DNA of 64,000 nucleotides, from the NCBI GenBank assembly GCA_017438975.1, contig JAFRUH010000023.1, positions 1 through 64,000 of the forward strand, in the 5' to 3' direction. This stretch comes from Bacteroidales bacterium (GTDB lineage: Bacteria; Bacteroidota; Bacteroidia; Bacteroidales; UBA932). The notes under the pieces were generated by a model that was given only the letters and a program-made list of their open reading frames with translations, searched no databases and was not told the origin of the DNA. This document shows positions 17,620-25,743 of the stretch, piece by piece. Made by a program: the position numbers and the translations under genes. The first letter of the stretch is position 1; each line of letters begins with the position of its first letter.

Positions 17620-18744
17620 ATGAAAAAGTACGCCGTCCGGGAAATCCTGTCCCGAAAAGAGATCAAAACCTTCATCCGCTTCCCTGAAGAACTCTACCGG
17701 GACTGCCCGCAATACGTGCCCGCCCTCCGGGGAGACCAGATGCATTCCCTGACGAAGGCCGCCCCGCTCGCCTACTGCAAGCGGAAACTGTGGCTCGCCT
17801 TCGACGGCGACGGAAAGGTTGTCGGAAGGATCTGCGGCATGATCAACCCCCGCTACAACGAGCTCTACGGTACGAAACGGGCACGGTTCGGGTGGTTCGA
17901 CATGATCGATGACTTCGAGGTCGCCCGCCTCCTTCTGGAGACGGCGGAGGAATGGGCCAGGAGCGAAGGAATGACCGAGATCCATGGACCCCTCTACTAC
18001 AACACCCTCGGGAAACAGGGCATGCTCGTAGAGGGATTCGGCAACGTCCCGGTCTTCAATACGCTCTACAACTTTCCCTATTACAATGATTTCGTCCAGA
18101 GGCTCGGGTACGCCAAGGAATGCGACTGGGTGGAGAACAAGATGGTCGCGAACATGGACACTCCGGAAAAGGTCCACCGGATCGCCGGGATGCTGATGGA
18201 AAAGTACCGTCTCCACGAAGGGAGCATCGACCGACTGAAAAAGGATCCCGAACGGGTCCGGAATTTCTTCCGGGTCTACAGCGACAGTTTCTCGCAGACC
18301 GTCCATAATTTCATCCCCTTCACGGAGGAAGAGATCGAGGAAGAGGCCTCTTCGGTCATGCGCTTCCTGTCCGACAAGGTCAGCTGCATCGTTCTGGATG
18401 AGAATGAGGAACTCGTCGCCTTCGGCATCGCCTTCCCGGACATCTCCCGGGCGCTCCAGAAATGCCGCGGGCGGCTCTTCCCCTTCGGTTGGATCCATCT
18501 TCTCCGCGCGTTGAAAGACTTCCGGACCGTGGACCTGATGATCAACGGAGCGGTCCCGGAGTGGCAGAACCGGGGCATCTCGGCCGTCTATCACAGCATC
18601 CTGGCGCGGAAATACATGGAAACGGGCACGGAATGGGCCCTGTCCAATCCCCAGATCGAAACCAACGGCGCCGCCGTCAACGTCTGGAACAAATACGGGC
18701 ATGAACTCTACATGCGCCGCCGCTGCTATATCAAGGCGCTATAG
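17620..18744 (+). CDS. GNAT-like acetyltransferase family protein
   Basis: This 374-residue protein belongs to a Bacteroidota family annotated as GNAT N-acetyltransferases. It shows two GNAT-like halves. The first (about 50-150) contains KLWLAFDGDGKVVGRICGMI, a typical strand pair. The second (about 255-374) contains CIVLDENEELVAFGIAF and a C-terminal NPQIETNGAAVNVWNKYGH acceptor-like helix. No substrate is known. It stands alone behind its own promoter, and its 3' end overlaps the convergent mazG gene by 6 nt. Confidence 0.7.
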   Translation: MKKYAVREILSRKEIKTFIRFPEELYRDCPQYVPALRGDQMHSLTKAAPLAYCKRKLWLAFDGDGKVVGRICGMINPRYNELYGTKRARFGWFDMIDDFEVARLLLETAEEWARSEGMTEIHGPLYYNTLGKQGMLVEGFGNVPVFNTLYNFPYYNDFVQRLGYAKECDWVENKMVANMDTPEKVHRIAGMLMEKYRLHEGSIDRLKKDPERVRNFFRVYSDSFSQTVHNFIPFTEEEIEEEASSVMRFLSDKVSCIVLDENEELVAFGIAFPDISRALQKCRGRLFPFGWIHLLRALKDFRTVDLMINGAVPEWQNRGISAVYHSILARKYMETGTEWALSNPQIETNGAAVNVWNKYGHELYMRRRCYIKAL

Positions 18745-19596
18745 GCCTTTCGCCTTCCCCTCGTCCCAGATTTCGTCCATCTCCGCAAGGGTCATGTCCG
18801 TCAGCATGCGCCCTTTCCGGATCGTCTGCTCCTCGAGATAAGTGAAGCGGCGGCGGAACTTGTCGCAGGCCCGGTTCAGGGCGGTGTCGGGGTTGAGTCC
18901 GTAGAGGCGGGCGGCATTGATCACGGCGAAAAGGAAGTCACCAAGTTCCTCTTCCGCACGCACATACGCAGCCTTGAATCCATCTGAAGAGCCCTCGGCC
19001 GGGGCGAACTGGGACGGTTCGACATGGCCGTCTTCTGCGTCCATCGCCTCCAGCTCGGCCTGATACTCCCCAAGTTCTTCCTTGACCTTGTCCCAGACCT
19101 GGGATTTCTCCTCCCAGTCGAAACCTACCCCGCGGGCCTTGTCCTGCATGAAATAGGCTTTCAGGATCGAAGGAAGGGACTCGGGAACGCCGGAGAGGAC
19201 ACGCTTGTTTCCGCCTTTCTCTTTGGTTTTCAGCATTTCCCAATTGTGGGAGACTTCGTCGGCATCGGCGACCTCGACGGTCGAAAAGACATGGGGATGG
19301 CGGTAGACCATCTTGTCCGAAACCTTTTCGGCCACGTCCGCGATGTCGTATTTTCCCTGTTCCTCCGCAATCCTGGAATAGAAGACGATATGCAGGAGCA
19401 CGTCGCCGAGTTCCTTCTTCAGGTCCTCGTCGTCTTTCTTGAGGACGGCGTCACTGAGTTCATAAACCTCTTCGAGGGTCATCGGACGCAGGGAATCGAT
19501 TGTCTGCGCCGCATTCCAGGGACATTTCGCCCGGAGTTCTTCCATGATATCGAGCAGGCGGCCGAACGCCGCCAGTTTCTCTTCTTTCGTATGCAT
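18739..19596 (-). CDS. mazG: Nucleoside triphosphate pyrophosphohydrolase MazG
   Basis: MazG hydrolyses NTPs to NMPs and pyrophosphate and protects against aberrant nucleotides. The 285-residue protein has the first MazG domain with CPWNAAQTIDSLRPMTLEE and the EExxE-type metal motif (KKELGDVLLHIVFYSRIAEE, across two helices). A second MazG-like domain contains RAEEELGDFLFAVINAARL. The length suits the two-domain enzyme. The ATG at 19596, 18 nt after the promoter box, is chosen over an upstream in-frame start that overlaps the divergent gene. Confidence 0.95.
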   Translation of the reverse strand: MHTKEEKLAAFGRLLDIMEELRAKCPWNAAQTIDSLRPMTLEEVYELSDAVLKKDDEDLKKELGDVLLHIVFYSRIAEEQGKYDIADVAEKVSDKMVYRHPHVFSTVEVADADEVSHNWEMLKTKEKGGNKRVLSGVPESLPSILKAYFMQDKARGVGFDWEEKSQVWDKVKEELGEYQAELEAMDAEDGHVEPSQFAPAEGSSDGFKAAYVRAEEELGDFLFAVINAARLYGLNPDTALNRACDKFRRRFTYLEEQTIRKGRMLTDMTLAEMDEIWDEGKAKGL

Positions 19597-19614
19597 GCGT
19601 CGTGTTTTACCTTG

Positions 19615-19643
19615 CAAAGATACGAAGAAAATCCGTATCTTTG
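19615..19643. promoter_or_regulatory. Divergent -7 boxes for mazG and the CoA-transferase gene
   Basis: TATCTTTG occurs on the minus strand (19622-19615, toward mazG) and again on the plus strand (19636-19643, toward the CoA transferase). They are 13 bp apart. Both are exact matches to the -7 consensus. Confidence 0.75.
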
Positions 19644-19672
19644 TGGAATCGAACTTATCTGTAAGCATCCCC

Positions 19673-20974
19673 ATGAAAGAAATCAGATACGTCAGCGCAG
19701 ATGAAGCGGTCCGGGCCGTCCGGACCGGAGACCATATCCACCTCGGCAGTGTCGCGAGCGTGCCTCACGTCCTGATCGAAGCCCTCTGCCGGAGGGCGGA
19801 CGCAGGCGAAATCGAAGATGTCCATTTCCACCATTTCCATACAGAGGGTCCCGCTCCGTACAGTGAGCCCCGCTATGAGGGCATCTTCTTCGACCAGGGG
19901 TTCTTCGTCGGTCCGAACGTCCGCGCCAACGTGAACGCCGGCTACGCCGATTATCTTCCGGTCCATCTTTTTGATTCCCAACGGCTTTATCGCTGCGGCG
20001 CCCTCCGGTGCGACGTCGCTATGGTCCAGGTCTCCCTCCCCGACGAAGCGGGACGGGTCTCCCTCGGCACCTCGGTCGACTGCTCCCCCGCCGCCATCGA
20101 AGTCGCCCGGAACGCCATCGCCGTCGTCAACCCGCACGTCCCCTTCGCCTATGGGGATACGCTTCCCCTAGAGGATTTTGACGCCTTCGTCTATGACGAG
20201 ACGCCCCTTTTCACCAAACCCTCCCCCGCCCCGTCCAAAGAAGAGATCATCATCGGGCGGCGCTGTGCGGAACTGGTCGACGACGGGGCCTGCATCCAGG
20301 TCGGCATCGGTTCCCTCACCAATGCCCTCGCACCCCAGCTGGAAACCCACCGGGACCTCGGACTGCATACGGAAATGTTCGGGGACGGGATCCTCGGGCT
20401 GATTGAAAAAGGGGTCATCAACGGCGCCTGCAAGAAGATCGACACGGGGAAGATCGTCGCCTCCTTCCTGCTCGGTTCCGACCGGGTCTACCGCTTTGTC
20501 GACCGGAATCCCGAAGTCCTGATGAAGGACATCGCCTATACCAACGATCCCTGGGTCATCGCCCGGAATCCCCGGATGGTCGCCATCAATTCCGCGACGG
20601 AGGTGGACTTGACAGGCCAGATCTGCGCCGACTCCATCGGAACCCGGATCTTCTCCGGGACCGGCGGCCAGCTGGATTTCGTCAAGGGAGCCAATCTGTC
20701 GCAAGACGGAAAGTCGATCACGGCCTTCGCTTCCCGCACCAACAAGGGGAAGAACAAGATCGTCCCGATCCTGAATCCCGGCGCCGGAGTGGTCACCCCC
20801 CGGGCCGACGCCCACTGGATGGTCACGGAATTCGGCGCCGTGGACCTCTTCGGCAAATCCATACAAGAAAGGGCGAAACTGATGATCAGCATCGCCCATC
20901 CCGAGGATCGTGAAGCCCTTGACAGGGCCGCTTTCGAAAGGTTCGGTCCCCACTGGAGGAACCTCTCTGTCTAG
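19673..20974 (+). CDS. Acetyl-CoA hydrolase/transferase family protein (4-hydroxybutyrate CoA-transferase-like)
   Basis: The 433-residue protein is a family I-type CoA transferase. It has the N-terminal GDHIHLGSVASVPHVLIEAL segment, a QVGIGSLTNALAPQL loop and the catalytic-region motif GLHTEMFGDGILGLIEKG, whose Glu would form the CoA thioester. The C-terminal half carries the GGQLDFVKGA loop. Related enzymes exchange CoA between acetate, butyrate or 4-hydroxybutyrate, so a role in fermentation end-product metabolism is likely. The start follows its promoter box by 29 nt. It overlaps the next convergent gene by 4 nt. Confidence 0.88.
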   Translation: MKEIRYVSADEAVRAVRTGDHIHLGSVASVPHVLIEALCRRADAGEIEDVHFHHFHTEGPAPYSEPRYEGIFFDQGFFVGPNVRANVNAGYADYLPVHLFDSQRLYRCGALRCDVAMVQVSLPDEAGRVSLGTSVDCSPAAIEVARNAIAVVNPHVPFAYGDTLPLEDFDAFVYDETPLFTKPSPAPSKEEIIIGRRCAELVDDGACIQVGIGSLTNALAPQLETHRDLGLHTEMFGDGILGLIEKGVINGACKKIDTGKIVASFLLGSDRVYRFVDRNPEVLMKDIAYTNDPWVIARNPRMVAINSATEVDLTGQICADSIGTRIFSGTGGQLDFVKGANLSQDGKSITAFASRTNKGKNKIVPILNPGAGVVTPRADAHWMVTEFGAVDLFGKSIQERAKLMISIAHPEDREALDRAAFERFGPHWRNLSV

Positions 20975-21444
20975 AAATTCAGCGCCAGGCCCATTCCGTT
21001 GCGGGTCGGACCGACCGTCAGCGAGGAATGCGGCCGCGGTGCGTACCGGCGTACGTAATCGTCCATCATCCAGTCCAGTTCGTGCCGTCCCCGGACCCAG
21101 AGCGGGATTCCGAATCCAAGCCCGCCGAGAACACCGGCGAGTCCGATAACGGCCGGCGCGGTTTCATCCTCTCCGATTCCGTTAGCCGCAAGCAGTCCGC
21201 TGATCGGGGCGACGACCGTAGCCAGGAAGATGCCCCAGTTCCGGTCGCTCTTGGCCCGGCGGTAACGGCTGCCGTAGATGGAATAGCCGACATGGTCCCC
21301 GAAGGGCTCCAGATAATAATAATCGTGTTCGACGACGGGTCCCTGGTATTCGGGATCGAAAAGAACGCGTTCAGGGGGATTTTGTGCGGAGAGGCTTCCC
21401 GACAGCGCCAGGAGAGCCACCAGTATTACGATGATCTTTTTCAT
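20971..21444 (-). CDS. Exported protein, paralogue of the divergent neighbour
   Basis: I do not recognise this 157-residue family. A signal peptide (MKKIIVILVALLALSGSLSA) precedes a Tyr-rich stretch. Two hydrophobic segments (about 75-90 and 98-115) and a C-terminus ending in MGLALNF follow; a final Phe is typical of outer-membrane strands. It shares blocks with the divergently transcribed gene at 21552: YSIYGSRYRRAK versus ISLYGSEYLRAR, GIPLWVRGRHEL versus GIPLWVSGNRRL, and the C-terminal GxGLxLxF. The pair is a diverged duplication. Confidence 0.75.
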   Translation of the reverse strand: MKKIIVILVALLALSGSLSAQNPPERVLFDPEYQGPVVEHDYYYLEPFGDHVGYSIYGSRYRRAKSDRNWGIFLATVVAPISGLLAANGIGEDETAPAVIGLAGVLGGLGFGIPLWVRGRHELDWMMDDYVRRYAPRPHSSLTVGPTRNGMGLALNF

Positions 21445-21551
21445 ATGCAGAAGATTTGATTCAAATCCTTTCACTGCACATTCCATGCCCGTCCCGGAGC
21501 CCGGCATATTATTTGTGACGAACCTGGCATTGAACATAAAACTGTTGGATT

Positions 21552-22124
21552 ATGAAAACGAGAATCATACTTGTCACCGTGCTCCTGGCACTCTGCACCA
21601 CGGCTTTCGCCCAGTACGGCAGATATCCCTATCATCACCACCATCACGGTCCCTATGGAGGTCCCTACGGACCGATCGAGTACCGCTGGGGCCATTATTA
21701 TGACCAGTACGGATACCCCGTCTCGCCCGACTATCTCGGAATCTCGCTTTATGGAAGCGAATACCTGAGGGCCCGGCGCCAGGTGGGATGGGGCAGCACC
21801 CTGACGCTGACCGGATCCGGATTGCTCCTCGGCGGGATCCTCGGCGCAGCCATGCAATCGGATTTCGACCGAAGGGTCAGGGCGGATTATTCCCGCATGG
21901 GAAGCGACTATCAGTCCGAAGGCATCCACTCCCTGTCCATCGTCTCGGGGGTCATCGGGGCGGCTTTCCTGGGAGCGGGGATACCTCTCTGGGTCAGCGG
22001 CAACCGCAGGCTCTACCGGATCGCCGACGACTACAATCACCGGTATGGCGGCGGCTACGGCTACGCTCCTTCGCTCTCGCTCGGCTCTTCTGCGAACGGC
22101 GTCGGACTCTCCCTCCGCTTCTGA
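21552..22124 (+). CDS. Exported His/Tyr/Gly-rich protein, paralogue of the divergent neighbour
   Basis: This 190-residue exported protein starts with a signal peptide (MKTRIILVTVLLALCTTAFA). A His/Tyr/Pro/Gly-rich segment with five consecutive His residues follows. Two hydrophobic segments flank a region ending GIPLWVSGNRRLYRI, and the C-terminus is VGLSLRF. It aligns with the product of the divergent gene at 20971-21444 over the central and C-terminal parts but has an extra His-rich insert near the N-terminus. The function is unknown. The His cluster could bind metal, which is speculation. Confidence 0.75.
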   Translation: MKTRIILVTVLLALCTTAFAQYGRYPYHHHHHGPYGGPYGPIEYRWGHYYDQYGYPVSPDYLGISLYGSEYLRARRQVGWGSTLTLTGSGLLLGGILGAAMQSDFDRRVRADYSRMGSDYQSEGIHSLSIVSGVIGAAFLGAGIPLWVSGNRRLYRIADDYNHRYGGGYGYAPSLSLGSSANGVGLSLRF

Positions 22125-22139
22125 TTATAAGACACCGTC

Positions 22140-22291
22140 GGAAAGGAAGGGGTGTTGCTCCTGAAACCGCCTTCGGCCCCTCCCTGACAGCACCCCAAGA
22201 ATCAGAGATTCTCGGGGACCCCGCTTAGGGCCCCTCCCTCTTACATTGCCGAGGGTGGCATGGGTTTCAGGGGCAACACCCCTTCCTTTCC
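22140..22291 (-). repeat. Structured inverted-repeat element, copy A
   Basis: Arms 22140-22168 and 22263-22291 pair over 29 positions with one mismatch, which would be a G-U pair in RNA. The core carries the conserved block 22227-22269 (minus strand), identical at 42 of 43 positions to copy B at 27417-27459. That block forms its own stem, CC(A)CCCTC with GAGGG(A)GG. A second, copy-specific hairpin (AGAATC-AGA-GATTCT) is present. The element fills the gap between two convergent genes. Confidence 0.9.
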
Positions 22292-22298
22292 ATTGTCC

Positions 22299-24188
22299 TT
22301 ATTTCAGCGCCTCGATGACACTGCGGTTGATCTCGCGGACGCGGGCTTCATCGATCTTGATTACGGCCCGGTCATAGGTCATGAGGCCGTTGACCTCGAT
22401 CTCGACATCCGTCGTCTGCGTATAGACGGCGCCGGAGGTTCCGCGGCCGACCAAGTCGATCAGCTGCCTGGCATACCGCTCATAGGCATCCGTCACATCC
22501 TTGGAATTCTTGTACTGGATATACCCCCAGTTCTTGTCCGGCTGCCAGAGATGGCCCTCGAGCGGCAGGCCGATGCCGCCGTACTCGCCGACGACGTTCG
22601 CGACGGTCGGGCTCCAGAGGTACTGGGCGGGATTCGGGTAGTTGTGGCAGTCGAGGATGTCCCCGCAGTTCTCATTGTGATTGCCGCCGGAAGCCGGATT
22701 GATCAGGCGGGTCGGGTCCTTTGCGCGGGTGAAAGCCACGGCATCCGGGGTGTCGAACTGGCACCAGGCCTCGTTGAAGGGCACCCAGACAGTGATGCAG
22801 TTGAAGACCCGGCGGGCGTCCATGATCTCAGCCCATTCCTTATAGAAATTCTCCTTCGTCCAGGCGCTCACCTCCGAATCCTTGCCCTGGAACGGCTGGT
22901 AATCGCGGTACTTCCACTGACCGTGACGGCTGTCGGTCGGGCTCGGCATGTCCTGCCAGACCATGATCCCGAGCCGGTCGCAGTGATAATACCAGCGGGC
23001 GGGCTCGACCTTGATATGTTTCCGGATCATGTTGAACCCGAAGTCGCGGGTCTTGACGACGTCATAGGCGAGGGCCTCGTCGGTCGGGGCCGTATAGAGG
23101 CCGTCCGGCCACCAGCCCTGGTCGAGGGGGCCATAGTTGAAGCAGGGTTTCCCGTTGAGTCCGAGGGACTTGAAGCCCTTGACGTCCTCGACGACGGAAA
23201 CGCTCCGGACCGAGGTGTAGCCGCAGACCTCGTCGAGGACCTTCCCTTTCCGGAGGACCTTGATGCGGAGGCCGTAGAGATAGGGATCGTCCGGGGACCA
23301 AAGATGCGGGGCAGGGACCTTGAGAAGGGCCTTTCCGCCGACAGCCGAAGCGCTGGAAACGACGGGAACTCCCTGGAAATCAGCCTTGTCCATATCCAGT
23401 CCCGCCTTACCCTCGAGCAGTTCGACGAGAACTTCGTCGCCGGGAACGAGGCCGGCCGAAGCGACCTGGACGGAGACCGTTTCAGCGGCCGGATCCGGGA
23501 CGGTATAGAAACTCTCGATATGCGATGAGGCGACCGGCTCGATCCAGACGCTCTGCCAGATGCCCGTCACGGCCGTGTACCAGATTCCGTGCGGGTTCAT
23601 GACCTGCTTGCCGCGGGGGACGTAGGTATGGTCCCCCTTCGTATCGATGTCGGTGGGATCTGTCACCCTGAGGGTCAGCACCTGCGGGCCCTTCTTGCGG
23701 AGAAGGTCGGTGATATCAAAGCTGAAAGGCGCATAGCCGCCGGTATGGGAACCGGCTTTCTTTCCGTTGACCCAGACCTCCGCGGCCCAGTCGACCGCTT
23801 CGAAATGGAGGAGGATCCGCTGCTTCTTCCAGTCCTTCGGGACGGTGAACGCCGTCTCATACCAAAGGGCCTCTTTCTCGCTCACCATCTTTCCGACTCC
23901 CGAAAGGGAGGATTGGATCGCGAACGGGACGAGGATCTTTCCGTCGCCGATGACGGGCTTGGCCGCCTCTTCCCGGGTCACGGCATAGTTCCAGAGGCCG
24001 TTCAGAGACTGCCAGCGGGGACGGACCATCTGGGGACGGGGATATTCGGGATGGGCATTCTGCGGTGAAACTTCCGCCGCCCAGCGGGTCTTGATCCTGT
24101 CCCCCGCGGGGGCATATTCCTGGGCTGACGCCCAGATGACGGAAAAGGAAAAAGCGGCGAGAATCGCCAAAATCAGATTTTTTCGCAT
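22299..24188 (-). CDS. Secreted GH2 family glycoside hydrolase (beta-galactosidase/glucuronidase-like)
   Basis: The 629-residue enzyme begins with a signal peptide ending in IWASAQ. It has the three-domain GH2 layout: sugar-binding jelly roll (about 60-230, with HFEAVDWAAEVWVNGKKAG), Ig-like domain, and TIM barrel from about 330. The acid/base Glu is in WVPFNEAWCQFD and the nucleophile Glu in VVGEYGGIG. The substrate cannot be fixed from the sequence; beta-galactosides or beta-glucuronides are most likely. The start at 24188 lies 29 nt after the TATATTTG box. It is divergent from cstA. Confidence 0.92.
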   Translation of the reverse strand: MRKNLILAILAAFSFSVIWASAQEYAPAGDRIKTRWAAEVSPQNAHPEYPRPQMVRPRWQSLNGLWNYAVTREEAAKPVIGDGKILVPFAIQSSLSGVGKMVSEKEALWYETAFTVPKDWKKQRILLHFEAVDWAAEVWVNGKKAGSHTGGYAPFSFDITDLLRKKGPQVLTLRVTDPTDIDTKGDHTYVPRGKQVMNPHGIWYTAVTGIWQSVWIEPVASSHIESFYTVPDPAAETVSVQVASAGLVPGDEVLVELLEGKAGLDMDKADFQGVPVVSSASAVGGKALLKVPAPHLWSPDDPYLYGLRIKVLRKGKVLDEVCGYTSVRSVSVVEDVKGFKSLGLNGKPCFNYGPLDQGWWPDGLYTAPTDEALAYDVVKTRDFGFNMIRKHIKVEPARWYYHCDRLGIMVWQDMPSPTDSRHGQWKYRDYQPFQGKDSEVSAWTKENFYKEWAEIMDARRVFNCITVWVPFNEAWCQFDTPDAVAFTRAKDPTRLINPASGGNHNENCGDILDCHNYPNPAQYLWSPTVANVVGEYGGIGLPLEGHLWQPDKNWGYIQYKNSKDVTDAYERYARQLIDLVGRGTSGAVYTQTTDVEIEVNGLMTYDRAVIKIDEARVREINRSVIEALK

Positions 24189-24217
24189 AGAGTATGGAAT
24201 TACATGATTAACGTACG

Positions 24218-24256
24218 CAAATATATCTAAAAAGTGCGGATATTTTTCTATTTTTG
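24218..24256. promoter_or_regulatory. Divergent promoters for the GH2 gene and cstA
   Basis: TATATTTG (minus, 24225-24218) points to the GH2 gene. TATTTTTG (plus, 24249-24256) lies 23 nt before the cstA ATG at 24280. The boxes are 23 bp apart, the same spacing as between the promoters at 17562-17600. Confidence 0.7.
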
Positions 24257-24279
24257 CAAAGGAAAAAACCTGCAGAACC

Positions 24280-25734
24280 ATGTATTCATTCCTCCTTAGC
24301 CTCCTGGCCCTTCTTCTCGGATATCTCGTGTACGGAGCGTTCGTGGAAAAAGTGTTTGCACCGGACCCTGACCGGAAAACACCTGCCATTACCAAAGCGG
24401 ACGGCGTCGACTACATCGCCATGCCCTCCTGGAAGGTTTTCATGATCCAGTTCCTCAACATCGCCGGCACCGGTCCGATCTTCGGAGCCATCATGGGCGC
24501 CAAGTTCGGTCCTTCCGCCTACCTCTGGATCGTTTTCGGATGCATCTTCGCAGGTGCCGTCCACGATTACATGAGCGGAATGCTCTCCATCCGGAACGGC
24601 GGGGCCGGACTTCCCGAACTGATCGGGAAATACCTCGGAATGACGACCAAGAAGGTCATGCTGGTTTTCTCGATCCTGCTCCTGCTGCTGGTCGGAGCCG
24701 TTTTCGTATACTCCCCGGCCCTGATTCTCGGAGATATCGCGGGAAACGGGAGCTCCACGGCCGTCATGATCTGGATCGGTGTCATCTTCGCCTATTATAT
24801 CGTCGCGACCCTCCTTCCGGTCGACAAGATTATCGGCAAGATCTATCCCCTCTTCGCCTTCGCCCTCCTTTTCATGGCCGCAGCCCTGCTGGTCTGCCTG
24901 TTCGTCAAATGGCCCTCGATCCCTGAGATCTGGGACGGGCTCGGCAACCGGACCTCGGCGGCGACGCCGATCTTCCCCTGCCTGTTCATCACGATCGCCT
25001 GCGGGGCGATCAGCGGCTTCCATGCGACCCAGAGCCCGATGATGGCCCGGTGCATGCAGAATGAGAAGCTCGGACGCCCGATTTTCTACGGGTCCATGAT
25101 CACGGAAGGCCTTGTCGCCCTCGTCTGGGCGGCCGTCGCCTCGTATTTCTTCTATGACGGAGGCGCCGCTGCCGTCGGTTCCGAAGTGACCGCCGCCGCT
25201 CCGACCGTCGTCACGAAAGTCGCGGGCAGCTGGCTCGGCGTCGTCGGCGGCATCCTGGCCGTCCTCGGTGTCGTCGCCGCTCCGATCACAAGCGGAGATA
25301 CCGCTTTCCGGAGCTCGAGGCTCATCATCGCCGACTTCCTGAAATATGACCAGCGTCCCATGAAAAACCGCCTCGCAATCGCGGTGCCCCTCTTCGTAAT
25401 CGCCGCCGGCCTGCTCTGGTTCAACGTCGCCAACGAAGACGGTTTCAATATCGTCTGGCGGTACTTCGGATGGGCGAACCAGACCTTGTCGGTCTTTACG
25501 CTCTGGGCCATCACGGCCTACCTGGCCGGTGCCCGGAAGGGAGCCTGGTACCTGATCACGCTCCTTCCCGCCTGCTTCATGACCTCGGTCTGCACGACCT
25601 ACATCTGTATCGCGAAGATCGGTTTCAACCTTCCCCCGAGCTGGAACTTCTGGATCGGCGGATCGGTTTTCCTCCTCTCGCTGGTGCTGTTCTTCATCCT
25701 GAAAAGACGCATCCATCCTTCGGAAACTAATTAA
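24280..25734 (+). CDS. cstA: Carbon starvation protein A family transporter
   Basis: CstA proteins take up pyruvate or peptides during starvation. The 484-residue protein has about 13 hydrophobic segments. It shows the family motifs FLNIAGTGPIFGAIMGA, AVHDYMSGMLSIRNGG, FHATQSPMMARCM and APITSGDTAFRSSR. It is the short form, compared with about 700 residues in E. coli. It starts behind its own promoter box. A HerA-like ATPase gene follows after 9 nt and is probably co-transcribed. Confidence 0.93.
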   Translation: MYSFLLSLLALLLGYLVYGAFVEKVFAPDPDRKTPAITKADGVDYIAMPSWKVFMIQFLNIAGTGPIFGAIMGAKFGPSAYLWIVFGCIFAGAVHDYMSGMLSIRNGGAGLPELIGKYLGMTTKKVMLVFSILLLLLVGAVFVYSPALILGDIAGNGSSTAVMIWIGVIFAYYIVATLLPVDKIIGKIYPLFAFALLFMAAALLVCLFVKWPSIPEIWDGLGNRTSAATPIFPCLFITIACGAISGFHATQSPMMARCMQNEKLGRPIFYGSMITEGLVALVWAAVASYFFYDGGAAAVGSEVTAAAPTVVTKVAGSWLGVVGGILAVLGVVAAPITSGDTAFRSSRLIIADFLKYDQRPMKNRLAIAVPLFVIAAGLLWFNVANEDGFNIVWRYFGWANQTLSVFTLWAITAYLAGARKGAWYLITLLPACFMTSVCTTYICIAKIGFNLPPSWNFWIGGSVFLLSLVLFFILKRRIHPSETN

Positions 25735-25743
25735 GAGAACCAT

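Noticed and set aside
22140-22291. Element A as a plain intrinsic terminator
   Set aside because: No T-run follows the stem on either strand, and the 94-nt loop with its conserved hairpin is far larger than a normal terminator.
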